Shown: positions 40,167 to 50,481 of the stretch, piece by piece | Layout: each line of letters starts with the position of its first letter | How positions within the stretch are numbered: the stretch's first letter is position 1 | Source of the DNA: Spiribacter vilamensis | GTDB taxonomy: Bacteria; Pseudomonadota; Gammaproteobacteria; Nitrococcales; Nitrococcaceae | NCBI RefSeq assembly: GCF_004217415.1 | Contig: NZ_SHLI01000001.1 | Coordinates: 1,543,239-1,607,238 of the forward strand | Length of the DNA stretch: 64,000 nt | Direction: 5' to 3' | The notes under the pieces: generated by a model | Told to the model about the DNA's origin: nothing | Database searches by the model: none | What the model saw: only the letters and a program-made list of their open reading frames with translations | Made by a program: the position numbers and the translations under genes

Positions 40167-41186
40167 GTGAAAGCCTATTTCGATCCGCGTCAGGATCTGC
40201 ACCATCCGAAAACCTACTTCACCCGCGGCCAGATGCGCACCCCGCAGGAGATCCCGGAGCGAACGGGTCATATCATCGACGGGCTGGAGCGCGCGGGCGC
40301 CTCGATGGAATCGGTGGAAGATCACGGCATCCAGTCCATCAGCCGCGTCCACGATCTCGGTTATCTCCGCTTTCTGGAATCCTGCCACCGGCGCTGGACC
40401 AGTATGCCCGAGGACTGGGGCGACGAGGTCTTGTCAAACGTGTTCGTGCGCTCGCCCAACCCGCTGCGCGGCATCCTCGCCGAGGCGGCACGCTACCTCG
40501 CGGACGGCAGCTGCCCGGTGGGCGAGCACACCTGGGAGGCGGCGTACTGGTCGGCCCAGGGGGCAGTCTGCGCCGCCCGTGACGTGATCGGCGGCGATCC
40601 GATGGCATTCGCGCTCTGCCGACCACCGGGCCATCATGCGCGGGTCGATGCGGCCGGCGGTTTCTGCTACCTCAACAACGCGGCGATCGCGGCGGAGACG
40701 TTGCGCGAGCATTTCCCGCGGGTCGCCGTGCTCGATACCGACGTCCACCACGGACAGGGCATCCAGGAGATCTTCTATCACCGTGCGGATGTCCTCTACA
40801 TCTCGATCCATGGCGATCCCACCAATTTCTACCCGGTGGTCACGGGCTTCGAGGACGAACGCGGCGACGGTGAGGGTTATGGTTACAACATCAATCTGCC
40901 GCTGCCCCACGGTTCGGACGCAAAGGCGTTCTCCGGCCGCCTTGACGAGGCGCTCACCGCCATCCGGCTGTTCGCCCCCGACGCACTGGTATTCTCCAAC
41001 GGCTTCGATATCTACTACGAGGACCCGCAGGCGAAGATCGGCGTCCGGTCGAGCGACATCCAGACGCTGGGAGAGCGGGTTGCGAGTCTCGGCCTGCCCA
41101 CCGTTGCCATTCAGGAAGGCGGCTACCATTACGCGAGCCTCGCAACCAACACCGAGTCGCTAATGGCCGGCCTCGGTCCGCGATAG
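40167..41186 (+). CDS. Histone deacetylase-family amidohydrolase (acetylpolyamine deacetylase-like)
   Basis: A 339-aa zinc-dependent deacetylase of the arginase/HDAC fold. The catalytic and metal residues are visible in RPPGHHA near residue 154, in DTDVHHGQGIQEIFY (D190, D192, H194-H195) and in NGFDIYYEDP near residue 277. Bacterial relatives act on acetylated polyamines or small molecules; the N-terminus YFDPRQDLHHPKTYFTRGQM strongly resembles acetylpolyamine amidohydrolases. A GTG start sits behind AGGGAG. It begins 73 bases after the tRNA. Protein deacetylation remains possible. Confidence 0.85.
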   Translation: MKAYFDPRQDLHHPKTYFTRGQMRTPQEIPERTGHIIDGLERAGASMESVEDHGIQSISRVHDLGYLRFLESCHRRWTSMPEDWGDEVLSNVFVRSPNPLRGILAEAARYLADGSCPVGEHTWEAAYWSAQGAVCAARDVIGGDPMAFALCRPPGHHARVDAAGGFCYLNNAAIAAETLREHFPRVAVLDTDVHHGQGIQEIFYHRADVLYISIHGDPTNFYPVVTGFEDERGDGEGYGYNINLPLPHGSDAKAFSGRLDEALTAIRLFAPDALVFSNGFDIYYEDPQAKIGVRSSDIQTLGERVASLGLPTVAIQEGGYHYASLATNTESLMAGLGPR

Positions 41187-41281
41187 CGACAATCAAAGCG
41201 CCGGGCCGTTCCCCGCGATTTGTGCGCCAGAGTCACAGGTGGTCATCTGACGGGGCTATTCCGGCAGAGCCAGTCAACGAC

Positions 41282-41361
41282 TATGATTCTATTCGTTGTC
41301 AGGGCAAAGGCCCTGAACCGACTCTCCTCCTCTTGGCCGACGACATCGTCGGCTTTTTTTT
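41282..41361 (+). ncRNA. Candidate small RNA with anti-Shine-Dalgarno motif and terminator
   Basis: In the 202-base gap between the deacetylase and rdgC a TATGAT (41282-41287) resembles a -10 box. It is followed by a seven-base-pair hairpin with an AAAG loop (41299-41316), an unpaired pyrimidine stretch CTCTCCTCCTCTT (41322-41334) and a terminator hairpin with eight T. The predicted RNA would be about 68 nt. The exposed CUCCUCCUCUU is complementary to a strong Shine-Dalgarno sequence, a feature of several trans-acting sRNAs. No convincing -35 is seen. It could instead be only the 3' UTR of the deacetylase gene. Confidence 0.45.
41336..41361 (+). terminator. Rho-independent terminator
   Basis: An eight-base-pair stem GCCGACGA/TCGTCGGC (41336-41353) is followed by eight T. 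It ends the candidate sRNA and/or the deacetylase transcript, just before the convergent rdgC. Confidence 0.88.
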
Positions 41362-41388
41362 GTCCGGAATACGGGTTCGCGGCGCCGT

Positions 41389-42282
41389 TCAGTCGAACCA
41401 GGCGACCAGTCGGGGCAGGAATCGGCCCAGCTCTTCCGCCATGATCACGAAATCGGCATCAAAGCGCTCCTGCGCCGATTCCGCCTCCCGATCATCGACA
41501 TCGCTCTGGACGCCGTCCATGAACTTCAGCCGCTTGATCGACAGATCCGAGTCGAGCACGGCATTGATGCGGTCATCCCAGGTCAGCGCCAGCCGACGCA
41601 CCCGTTTGCCCGCCTTGATATGCCCACGGATCTCGGCACTGCGCAGGTCCTGGCGCTTGCAACGGACCTCGGCTCCCTCGCTGCGCGGATCCTCGAACAC
41701 GGCCTCCTCGCCGAGCTCCAGATCGGACGGGAACTGGTCATGGGCCAGCCAGTCCGTCATCACCTGGTGCGGCGCGCTCTCGGTCTGTAGCGGCCGGATG
41801 GGCAGGCTCCCCAGCATCGCCCGCAGATCGTCGGTCAGCAGTTCGGCCTCGCGCCAGGTCGCGGCGTCGACGACCAGCCAGCGCCCCGTCAGATCGAGAT
41901 AGGCATAGGCCCGCTTGCTGCGGGTAAAGGCCCGCGGCAGCAGGTCGATGGTGACCTCCTCCTTGATCCGCGCCTTCTCCCGCCGGCCCAGCGGCCTCGC
42001 CATCGCATCCTCGCGCTCGGCCACCCGGGACTCGACGTTCTCGCGGATGACCGCCGGCGGCAGCACCCGGGTCTCGGTCTGCAGGCAGACCATCAGCCGC
42101 TGCCCGGCCGCATGGACAAGCGTCTCTCCACCATTCTCCAGCGGCGGCACCCAGCCGCGGGCCTCCGGATCGTGGGGACCCACGGGCTGGAACTGACCGG
42201 CACCGAGCCGGCTCTCCAGATGGTCGGCGTCAATACTGAAGGCGTCGGCTATTTGATAGACGCAGAGATTGCGAAACCACAT
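41389..42282 (-). CDS. rdgC: Recombination-associated protein RdgC
   Basis: A 297-aa ring-forming DNA-binding protein that associates with the nucleoid and restrains RecA activity. The opening MWFRNLCVYQI and the segments ENVESRVAEREDAMARPLGRREK and LPRAFTRSKRAYAYLDLTGRWLVVD are typical of RdgC, and the length is normal. It lies 27 bases downstream of purK on the same strand, so could be read from the purE-purK transcript. RdgC is confined largely to beta- and gammaproteobacteria, which supports the placement of this genome. Confidence 0.94.
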   Translation of the reverse strand: MWFRNLCVYQIADAFSIDADHLESRLGAGQFQPVGPHDPEARGWVPPLENGGETLVHAAGQRLMVCLQTETRVLPPAVIRENVESRVAEREDAMARPLGRREKARIKEEVTIDLLPRAFTRSKRAYAYLDLTGRWLVVDAATWREAELLTDDLRAMLGSLPIRPLQTESAPHQVMTDWLAHDQFPSDLELGEEAVFEDPRSEGAEVRCKRQDLRSAEIRGHIKAGKRVRRLALTWDDRINAVLDSDLSIKRLKFMDGVQSDVDDREAESAQERFDADFVIMAEELGRFLPRLVAWFD

Positions 42283-42309
42283 CGTTGGCTGTTTTTCCGT
42301 ACTGAGGGA

Positions 42310-43458
42310 TTAGGTGTTTCGGGGACGAAGCAGTGCCGAGCGGGCCTGCGTTACCCGCCGGACGGCCTCGTCACGCGAGGCGGCAGAGGCGGTGAGATGC
42401 CCCATCTTGCGGCCGGGGCGCGCCTCGGCCTTGCCGTAGAGATGCAGGTTGACCGCCGGGTCCGCCAGCGCCGCTGCCCAGTCGGGCTCGCCGCCGTTCC
42501 AGAGGTCACCGAGCAGGTTGGCCATGGCGGTGGGGGCATGGCGTGTCGTGTCACCCAGCGGCAGCCCGCATACGGCCCGCAACTGTTGATCGAACTGGCT
42601 GCTGGCACAGGCCTCGATGGTCAGGTGCCCGGAGTTGTGCGGACGGGGGGCAAGCTCGTTGATCAGGAGCTCACCGTCACGGGTCAGGAACATCTCGATG
42701 CAGAGCACCCCCACCACGTCGAACTCGCGCATGACCGTCGCCGCGATCTCGCGTGCCCTGGCCGTTTGCCCCGGCGTCAGCGGCATGTCCGCGATGGAGA
42801 CATCGAGGATGTGATCGACATGACGATTCTCGATCAGGCCGAAGTCGACCTGCGCGCCATCGGGGCCGCGGGCGGCCACCACCGAGAGTTCGGCCTCGAA
42901 ATCCACCACGGCCTCGAGGATCGCCGCTCCGGCACCGATCGCCTGCCATGCGTCCGCAGGGTCGCTGTCCGCCGTGATGCGGGCCTGCCCCTTGCCGTCG
43001 TAGCCAAAGCCGGCGGTCTTGAGGATGCAGGGCATGCCCAGCCGGGCGATCGCATCATGCAACTGCTCAAGCGAATCCACGGCCTCGTAGCGGGCCGTGG
43101 GCAGTCCCGCCGCGGTCAGCGCATGCTTTTCGCGGTAACGGTTCTGGGTGAGGTGCAGGACATCGCCCTTCGGGCGCACCGGGACGTGGCGAGCCGCCAC
43201 CGCCGCCGACTCGGCCGCGATGTTCTCGAACTCGAAGGTCACCACGTCGACGTCGCGGGCAAACCGCGCGATGGCCTCCAGGTCGTCATAGGCGGCGACC
43301 ACCTCGCGATCGGCGATCTGGCCGGTGGGCGAATCGGCGGCCGGTGACAGCGTGTGAACGCGATACCCCATGCGACGGGCCGACTGGGCCAGCATGCGCC
43401 CCAGCTGACCGCTCCCGAGAATACCGATGGTCGCGCCCGGCAGGATCGGTCGGCTCAA
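42310..43458 (-). CDS. purK: 5-(carboxyamino)imidazole ribonucleotide synthase
   Basis: A 382-aa ATP-grasp ligase that carboxylates AIR to N5-CAIR in purine synthesis. [20 protein letters not shown] opens the protein; [16 protein letters not shown] (ATP-grasp loop) is near residue 145 and [19 protein letters not shown] near residue 265. The start overlaps the purE stop by four bases, giving the usual purE-purK order. Confidence 0.95.
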   Translation of the reverse strand: MSRPILPGATIGILGSGQLGRMLAQSARRMGYRVHTLSPAADSPTGQIADREVVAAYDDLEAIARFARDVDVVTFEFENIAAESAAVAARHVPVRPKGDVLHLTQNRYREKHALTAAGLPTARYEAVDSLEQLHDAIARLGMPCILKTAGFGYDGKGQARITADSDPADAWQAIGAGAAILEAVVDFEAELSVVAARGPDGAQVDFGLIENRHVDHILDVSIADMPLTPGQTARAREIAATVMREFDVVGVLCIEMFLTRDGELLINELAPRPHNSGHLTIEACASSQFDQQLRAVCGLPLGDTTRHAPTAMANLLGDLWNGGEPDWAAALADPAVNLHLYGKAEARPGRKMGHLTASAASRDEAVRRVTQARSALLRPRNT

Positions 43459-43946
43459 GGCAGTTCGTCCTCGATGACCCGACGGGCCTGGGCCTCGCGG
43501 TAGGCATCGAGCCGGTCGGCCAGGTCGGCATCGTCCGACGCCAGCATGGCAACCGCGAACAACGCCGCGTTGCGTGCCCCCGACTCACCGATGGCGAACG
43601 TCGCCACCGGCACGCCACCGGGCATCTGGGCGATCGACAACAGCGAGTCGAGCCCTTTCAGGGCGCGGCTCTGCACCGGCACACCCAGCACCGGAACCGT
43701 GGTCTGGGCGGCCACCATGCCGGGCAGGTGCGCGGCGCCGCCCGCCCCGGCAATAATGGCCCGCAGGCCACGCCCACGCGCCGATCCGGCATACTCGTTC
43801 ATACGCGCCGGGGTGCGATGGGCCGAGACGATCCGGCATTCATGGGCGACGCCGAATTCCCTGAGCAGGTTATCGGCATGGGCCATCGTCTCCCAGTCGG
43901 AGCGACTGCCCATGATAATGCCGACCCGTGGGGCGTCATCCACCAT
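43455..43946 (-). CDS. purE: N5-carboxyaminoimidazole ribonucleotide mutase
   Basis: A 163-aa class I PurE that converts N5-CAIR to CAIR. The motif [13 protein letters not shown] near residue 9, SAHRTPARM with the catalytic histidine near residue 41, and [14 protein letters not shown] near residue 67 are intact. Its start overlaps the end of phaC by 11 bases, and its end overlaps purK by four, so phaC, purE and purK look cotranscribed. Confidence 0.95.
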   Translation of the reverse strand: MVDDAPRVGIIMGSRSDWETMAHADNLLREFGVAHECRIVSAHRTPARMNEYAGSARGRGLRAIIAGAGGAAHLPGMVAAQTTVPVLGVPVQSRALKGLDSLLSIAQMPGGVPVATFAIGESGARNAALFAVAMLASDDADLADRLDAYREAQARRVIEDELP

Positions 43947-45738
43947 CGCCCGTCTCCTTCACGTAGCGACCCGGTGCGTCCTCGATCGGCTTGAGATTGC
44001 CGTCGCCCGGCGTCCGCGCCGGTACCTCGCCGCCCCGCTTCGGCGCCAGCCACGTGATCCAGTCCAGCCACCAAGAGCCCTCGTGGTGCTTGGCGCCATT
44101 GAACCAGGCCTCCGGATCCTTCGGGTTGCGGCCATTCAGCCAGTAACCGTACTTCTGCTTTTCGGGCGGATTGATGACACCGGCGATGTGACCGGAGCCG
44201 CCCAGCACGAACCGGGTCTGCCCGCCCAGCAGCCGCGAACCGGCGTAACAGGCGAGCCACGGCGCGATATGGTCTTCCTTGGCGGAGACGAAGTAGGACG
44301 GGACATCGACCTTGCCCAGATCGATCGGGGTGCCATCGAGCGTAATGCCACCGGGTTCACGGAGATTGTTCTCCAGATACATCTGGCGCAGGTAGAAGGC
44401 GTGCATCCGCGCCGGCATGTTGGTGGAATCCTGGTTCCAGTAGAGCAGGTCGAACGGGAACGGATCCTTGCCCATGAGATAGTTGTTGACGAAAAACGAC
44501 CAGACGAGGTCGTTGGAGCGCAGGCTCGACATCGTCGACGCCATCTGGTTACCGCCGAGATAGCCCTGCTCGTCCATCTGTTTTTCCAGCGAGCTGACCT
44601 GCTCCTCGTCGATGAACACGCCGAGCTCGCCGGGGCTCTCGAAATCGAGCAGCGTGGTCAGGAAGGTCGCGCTGTGGACGCCCTCCTCGCCGCGGCTCTT
44701 CATCCACGCCAGCGTCGCCGCAAGCAGCGTCCCGCCCAGGCAATAACCGACGATATTGACGTCGCGCTCGCCGATGGCCTGCTCCACCGCGTCCAGCGCG
44801 GCCAGCGGGCCGAGCTTCATGTAGTCCTCGAACTGCTTGTTGGCCAGCGAGGCGTCGGGATTGCGCCAGGAGATGACGAACACCGTGTAGCCCTGCTCCA
44901 GCAGCCATTTGACCAGCGAGTTCTTCGGACGCAGATCGAGGATGTAGTACTTGTTGATCCACGGCGGCACGAACAGCAGCGGACGCCGCGCCACCTCTTC
45001 GGTGGCCGGTGAATACTGGATAAGCTGCATCAGTTCGTTTTCGTAGACGACCTTACCGGGCGTGATCGCCAGATCCCGACCGACCTCGAAGGCATCCGGG
45101 TCGGTCTGGCGGATTTTCAGCTTGCCGTTACCGCGCTCGAGATCCTCGAGCAGGTTGTTGAGCCCGTCGACCAGGTTCTGTCCCTGCGTATCGACGGTGC
45201 GCTCGAGCACCTCCGGATTGGTGGCGAGGAAGTTCGACGGCGATGCCGCGCTGATGAACTGGCGGGTGTGGAAATCGATCTTCTTCTGGGTATTTTCGTC
45301 GAGGCCCTCGACATTGTTCACGGAGTGGTTCAGGTAATCCGCGGTCAGCAGGTAGGTCTGCTTGACGAAGTCGAAGAACGGATTGTCGTCCCAGGCATCG
45401 TGCTGGAAACGCTTGTCGCCCTTGGCAGGCGAGCGGACCGGTTCGCTGTCAACGCCCATCATGCGCAGCGACTGGTTCTGCACCAGCGCCATGTAGTCCT
45501 GCCAGAACCCCATCTGCCACTGCATGAGCTGGACCGGATCCGCCATCAGCCGGGTATGGAGATCCCGGAACAACTTGCTCATGTGGAGCGCGTCATCCAT
45601 GGAGATCTGATCTCCGACCTGTTGGCGGGCAACAAAGTCCTTGACGAGCTGCTGGCTACGGCCGGCGACCTCTGCCAGCGAGCGGGTAAGCTCGTTGGGG
45701 TCCACCTGGCCGGTTTCGGTATCGTTGTTGTCACTCAT
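43936..45738 (-). CDS. phaC: Class I polyhydroxyalkanoate synthase
   Basis: A 600-aa enzyme that polymerises hydroxyacyl-CoA into storage polyester granules. The modified lipase box is GYCLGG with catalytic Cys333. [20 protein letters not shown] and [13 protein letters not shown], with the catalytic Asp/His later in [12 protein letters not shown], complete the triad. The N-terminal domain ([18 protein letters not shown]) and length fit class I, which acts without PhaE. No phaA, phaB, phaZ or phasin gene is nearby. It overlaps purE by 11 bases and is divergent from rsmJ across 29 bases. Confidence 0.94.
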   Translation of the reverse strand: MSDNNDTETGQVDPNELTRSLAEVAGRSQQLVKDFVARQQVGDQISMDDALHMSKLFRDLHTRLMADPVQLMQWQMGFWQDYMALVQNQSLRMMGVDSEPVRSPAKGDKRFQHDAWDDNPFFDFVKQTYLLTADYLNHSVNNVEGLDENTQKKIDFHTRQFISAASPSNFLATNPEVLERTVDTQGQNLVDGLNNLLEDLERGNGKLKIRQTDPDAFEVGRDLAITPGKVVYENELMQLIQYSPATEEVARRPLLFVPPWINKYYILDLRPKNSLVKWLLEQGYTVFVISWRNPDASLANKQFEDYMKLGPLAALDAVEQAIGERDVNIVGYCLGGTLLAATLAWMKSRGEEGVHSATFLTTLLDFESPGELGVFIDEEQVSSLEKQMDEQGYLGGNQMASTMSSLRSNDLVWSFFVNNYLMGKDPFPFDLLYWNQDSTNMPARMHAFYLRQMYLENNLREPGGITLDGTPIDLGKVDVPSYFVSAKEDHIAPWLACYAGSRLLGGQTRFVLGGSGHIAGVINPPEKQKYGYWLNGRNPKDPEAWFNGAKHHEGSWWLDWITWLAPKRGGEVPARTPGDGNLKPIEDAPGRYVKETGDGG

Positions 45739-45767
45739 AATGAGTCTGTGCTCCGGGAAATAAATTG

Positions 45768-46565
45768 GTGACTTCGATCATACGGCACTGCGATAAACCG
45801 CCACAAACGCCCTCGCCACCGCTGGTGGCCGCCCCGCACACAGATCGCGCCGCGGCCCGGTCATTCGCGCGCAGCCTCGGCACCGAGCTCTTCGAGACAG
45901 CACCCGCGGCCGGCCTCTATCTCTGGCTGGATACCGACGGACTCGCGCTGTGTCGGGCAGGCCGCCCACCGATGTGCATGCGCGCCGACTTTACCCGCGG
46001 AGCACAGGGCTATCGCAACGCCCGCCCGGGGCAGCGTCGTGAGGCCATCGCCCGGGCCTGCGGCATTCGCGGTGATCATTGCCCGTGGATCGTGGATGCC
46101 ACCGCGGGGCTCGGGCGGGATGCCTTTGTGCTGGCCACCGCCGGCGCGTCGGTCACGTTGCTGGAGCGCTCCGCCGTGGTCCACGCGCTGCTGGTGGATG
46201 GTCTGCAACGTGCCACCGCGGGCGGTGCGGCGGATCGCACCGCCCGCATGGATCCCCACCATGCCGATGCCGTTGAATGGCTGGCGCAGGATTTCAGGGA
46301 CAATCCCCCGGCGGTGGTCTACCTTGACCCGATGTACAGCGGCCAGCGCCGTGCCGCCGCGGGCAAGGAGCTGGCGTTACTGCAGGCCCTGTCGATGCCG
46401 GCGACGGATGAGTCGGCGCTGCTGCGGCAGGCACGCGCGACGGCGCTCGACCGGGTGGTCGTCAAACGCCACCGCCATGCCCGACCCCTCGCCGACCAGC
46501 CGCCGGACTATCACCTGCCCGGTCGCAGCACGCGCTTCGACGTCTATCGCACCAGAACGGATTGA
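45768..46565 (+). CDS. rsmJ: 16S rRNA (guanine1516-N2)-methyltransferase
   Basis: A ~265-aa SAM-dependent methyltransferase of the RsmJ/YhiQ family, which modifies G1516 of 16S rRNA. The motif I region IVDATAGLGRDAFVLATAGA is near residue 108, and YLDPMYSGQRRAAAGKE supplies the catalytic D-P-M-Y motif near residue 185. The N-terminus is poorly conserved; the GTG at 45768 behind GGGA is the likeliest start, with TTG one codon earlier also possible. The 3' end overlaps the convergent orphan gene by 22 bases. Confidence 0.88.
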   Translation: MTSIIRHCDKPPQTPSPPLVAAPHTDRAAARSFARSLGTELFETAPAAGLYLWLDTDGLALCRAGRPPMCMRADFTRGAQGYRNARPGQRREAIARACGIRGDHCPWIVDATAGLGRDAFVLATAGASVTLLERSAVVHALLVDGLQRATAGGAADRTARMDPHHADAVEWLAQDFRDNPPAVVYLDPMYSGQRRAAAGKELALLQALSMPATDESALLRQARATALDRVVVKRHRHARPLADQPPDYHLPGRSTRFDVYRTRTD

Positions 46566-47452
46566 TCCGGCGTTGCCCGGGGGATATCTATCGACGCCTC
46601 CAGCGCGAGCATGCAGGCCCAGGGATCCGCCGCCGCCGCGGGCGATGCCAGGTCGGACTGACCGACCAGCCTGAGCCGCAGGTCGCTGAACCCGTTCCGG
46701 GCCAGTCGTGTTACCGCAGCGGCCTGCGCCGACGGATCGGCGTCACCGGCCAGCATCGCAATCAGGGTCCCGCCCCGCCCGGACCGGGGATCGAACGCGG
46801 CCACCCGCAGGCTCCGCAGCCGCTCGCCCAGTGCCTCGTCGAGCACCGGCCAGGCCGCCTGCAACCGCTCACGATTCGGTGCATCCAGCCTGGGCACGGG
46901 GGGCATGGCGAGGCGCAACGCCTGCTCGATCAGGGTCTCCGTCGGTGGGTCGGCCTCCATATACGCGGCGGGACTGCGTCCGCCGAGCACCGGTTGCGGC
47001 GTCCCCCACCACAGGCGGGCCCCCGATTCGCCCTCGGGATGGCATTGCAGGAGCCGCTGGATAAAGTGGCGAGTGCAGCTGACCGCGTAGCGACCGGCAA
47101 CCTCGCGACGGGCGCCGGGGTGGCCGCAGACATCGCAGGTCACCGCGGCCCGCTCCCGGGCCTCCACCACCCTTGGCGAGACCGGATCGCGCAGGCCGTC
47201 GAAGGCGACTTCCAGCATTGCATGCCGGGCACAAAGCCGACGCCAGCGAAAACCCTCGCGCTCGGCGGCCGGCATGACCGCCTCGACGTCGTGGAACAGC
47301 CGCTCCAGCACGCCGTACCAGCCCGGCGGCACATCGACCTGCACACCCTCCTGGTCATCGGACTGCCCCCGGGTGCGGAACTGCCAGGGGAATCGGAGCT
47401 GGGCGGCGGCGAGAAAGGCCCGGTAACGACGCTCGGCGGTTGTTGAGTCCAT
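46544..47452 (-). CDS. Orphan cysteine-containing protein with an antitoxin-like segment, function unknown
   Basis: A 302-aa soluble protein of unknown function. Residues 40-130 resemble a little-studied family that pairs a GW-containing helix with a C-x2-C-x(n)-C-x2-H metal site. Here that region holds PPGWYGVLERLFHDVEA, then C106-x2-C109 (TCDVCGHPG), C126 and H129 (SCTRHF). Residues 148-182 (LWWGTPQPVLGGRSP, then TLIEQALRLA) recall the C-terminal MbcA/ParS/Xre toxin-binding domain, but no helix-turn-helix precedes it. Residues 190-300 are unrecognised. The gene overlaps rsmJ 3' to 3' by 22 bases. The frame looks coding. These resemblances are from memory and need a profile search. Confidence 0.65.
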   Translation of the reverse strand: MDSTTAERRYRAFLAAAQLRFPWQFRTRGQSDDQEGVQVDVPPGWYGVLERLFHDVEAVMPAAEREGFRWRRLCARHAMLEVAFDGLRDPVSPRVVEARERAAVTCDVCGHPGARREVAGRYAVSCTRHFIQRLLQCHPEGESGARLWWGTPQPVLGGRSPAAYMEADPPTETLIEQALRLAMPPVPRLDAPNRERLQAAWPVLDEALGERLRSLRVAAFDPRSGRGGTLIAMLAGDADPSAQAAAVTRLARNGFSDLRLRLVGQSDLASPAAAADPWACMLALEASIDIPRATPDQSVLVR

Positions 47453-47511
47453 GGTTCATTGTGACCCGACCGGATACCGGTGGTCATCCCGCAGACCGGA
47501 CAGTTAGCCAT

Positions 47512-47546
47512 AAAAAAGGCCCGATACCGCGGACGGCATCGGGCCC
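47512..47546 (-). terminator. Rho-independent terminator of the RRM gene
   Basis: On the minus strand the stem GGCCCGAT/ATCGGGCC (47518-47545), with an inner three-base-pair helix, is followed by six T at 47517-47512. It lies about 20 bases beyond the stop of the RRM protein gene. Confidence 0.85.
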
Positions 47547-47565
47547 TGGCAGTTAAGGCCTGCGG

Positions 47566-47844
47566 TTACCAGTTGCGGCGCGGGCCGCCTCCACCGCCGG
47601 GCTTACGATCCTGCGCCTCGTTGATGCGCAGCGTCCGTCCGCCCATGTCCGTGCCATTGAGTGCCTCGATGGCGGCGTCCGCCTGGGCAGGGTCCATGCG
47701 CACGAAGCCGAAGCCGCGAGGACGACCGGTTTCCCGATCGGAGATCATCCGAACCTCTTTGACCTCGCCGTAATTGGCGAAAAGGTCACGGACTTCATCC
47801 TCGGAGGCGGAGAAGGGCAGGTTGCCCACGTAAATCGATTTCAT
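47566..47844 (-). CDS. RNA recognition motif (RRM) protein
   Basis: A 92-aa single-RRM RNA-binding protein of the bacterial/cyanobacterial Rbp type. RNP2 is KSIYVGNLPFS (residues 2-12) and RNP1 is RGFGFVRM (near residues 43-50), each with the expected aromatic residues. The tail is Gly/Arg-rich (KPGGGGGPRRNW), as in eukaryotic-like RRM proteins. Likely single-stranded RNA binding, perhaps in cold or stress adaptation; the target is unknown. The start has no good Shine-Dalgarno, and a structured leader lies upstream, suggesting post-transcriptional control. Confidence 0.92.
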   Translation of the reverse strand: MKSIYVGNLPFSASEDEVRDLFANYGEVKEVRMISDRETGRPRGFGFVRMDPAQADAAIEALNGTDMGGRTLRINEAQDRKPGGGGGPRRNW

Positions 47845-47957
47845 CTATCTGTCTCATCAAGGTCCGTCGGTTTACAAAACCGACATGTCAAACATCGCAG
47901 AAGGCCACTGCCTTCCTTTAGACGGCCCGACCATCGGGCTGCCAAGCGTTGATTATA
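47845..47957 (-). promoter_or_regulatory. Structured leader and -10 box of the RRM gene
   Basis: On the minus strand a perfect TATAAT (47957-47952) has no good -35 partner. The ~100-base leader below it contains three successive hairpins: GCCCGA/TCGGGC (47939-47925), GAAGGC/GCCTTC (47915-47900) and GTCGGTTT/AAACCGAC (47884-47866). The start codon follows without a strong ribosome-binding sequence. The arrangement suggests a regulatory leader, possibly thermosensing or bound by the RRM protein itself. Confidence 0.45.
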
Positions 47958-48025
47958 ACGATAATCAAGCACCTCCGACGGACAATACGGCAGGGGCGCG
48001 TGCCGCGCAATCGTAAATTTCCGTG

Positions 48026-49151
<1,126 letters not shown>

Positions 49152-49161
49152 GCAGCGCCCG

Positions 49162-50481
49162 TTACTCGACGGCGTTGATCGTCGCCTCCGGGCCGACCAG
49201 CACCGTGACATGACGGGCAGGGTCGATCGTCATCTGCATCGCCGACTGGACATCGTCGCCCTCCAGGCCATCGATGCGATCGACGAACTCCTGGAGGTAG
49301 TCGCGTGACAGATCGTGGAAGCCGATGGTGGCGACATAACCGAGCAGATCCCGGTTGCTGTCGAGCTGGAGCGGGAAACTGCCGGTGATGTTACGCCTGG
49401 AGTCGCTCAGTCGCTGGTCTGACGGTCCCTCGGTGCGCATTTCATCCAGGCTGTCGCGCATAACGGAAAGCGCCTCCCCCAGTGCATCGTTACGCACCTG
49501 TGTCGCCATCTGGAATCGGCCCCGTCGCGCCCCGGAGGTCAGCTGCGAGGAACTGCTGTACGAAAGCCCGCGCTCCTCGCGCATCCGCTCCGCGAGAATC
49601 GAGGTCAGCCCGCCACCGCCGAGGATGTGGTTGCCCAGGTAGAGCGGGTAGTAGGCGTCACTGCCCTTGCGCACCGACGGCTGGCCGATGATGACGTGGG
49701 TCTGCTCGGCCTCCATCGGCACACGAACCGTCTGCGCGGATTCAGGCATCGTCACCTCGGGCAGGGCTGGGAGCGCCTCGCCTGCGGGCAGCGTGGTGCT
49801 CAGCGAACGCGCGATCGCCTCGGCACGATCCGGCGTGAGATCACCAACAATGGTGATCGTAGCGTTGGTGGCGGTGTAATGGCGGCGGTGAAAATCGATG
49901 ACCGCCTGTCGGGTCAGTCCCTCGACCGACTCCAGCGTGCCGCCCGGCGGCGTGGCGTAGGGATGCTCCCCGTAGATGCCCCGCATGAATGCCTTTTCGG
50001 CCTGCGCCGATGCCGAGGACTCGGCCTGCTGGAGGCTGAGCGTCATCTGGCGACGCACCCGGTCGACGGCGTCCGCCGGGAAGTCGGCATTGGCGACCGC
50101 CGCGGCCAGGTCGTCGATCACCGGATCAAGGCGCTCCGCCTCGCTCAGTGCCCGGGCGCTGACCTCCGCCGTATCGCGTCCACTGCCGGTGCTCACCCGG
50201 GCACCATAGCGCTCGAATCCGCGGGCGATCTCGCCCGCCGAGCGCTCCGGCGTGCCCTCCAGCAACAGGTTGCTGGTCATGCGTGCCAGGCCGGCCCGCT
50301 CACCATCCCGGGCACTGCCAGCGTCGAAGGTCATGCGGATATCGACGATCGGCAGCTCGTGACGCTCGACGAACAGCACGTCCGCCCCGGCGTCGGTTTT
50401 CCATTCCTGAATCTCGGCTTGCATTGCGCCCCCTGCGCTACTGAAAAGGATCAGGCCAAAAGCGACAATCCAGCGCCTCAT
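49162..50481 (-). CDS. M16 peptidase-like protein lacking the zinc motif (non-catalytic partner)
   Basis: A 439-aa M16 (pitrilysin/insulinase) family protein with a signal peptide (residues 1-19, MRRWIVAFGLILFSSAGGA), so it is periplasmic. Where catalytic members carry HxxEH this one has GLARMTSNLLLEGT near residue 65, so it cannot bind zinc in the standard way. It does keep the second-half features, such as the arginine/tyrosine-type segment REERGLSYSSSSQL. Paired M16 proteins with one active and one inactive subunit form heterodimers. Its start overlaps the stop of the active partner by four bases, supporting a complex. Confidence 0.87.
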   Translation of the reverse strand: MRRWIVAFGLILFSSAGGAMQAEIQEWKTDAGADVLFVERHELPIVDIRMTFDAGSARDGERAGLARMTSNLLLEGTPERSAGEIARGFERYGARVSTGSGRDTAEVSARALSEAERLDPVIDDLAAAVANADFPADAVDRVRRQMTLSLQQAESSASAQAEKAFMRGIYGEHPYATPPGGTLESVEGLTRQAVIDFHRRHYTATNATITIVGDLTPDRAEAIARSLSTTLPAGEALPALPEVTMPESAQTVRVPMEAEQTHVIIGQPSVRKGSDAYYPLYLGNHILGGGGLTSILAERMREERGLSYSSSSQLTSGARRGRFQMATQVRNDALGEALSVMRDSLDEMRTEGPSDQRLSDSRRNITGSFPLQLDSNRDLLGYVATIGFHDLSRDYLQEFVDRIDGLEGDDVQSAMQMTIDPARHVTVLVGPEATINAVE

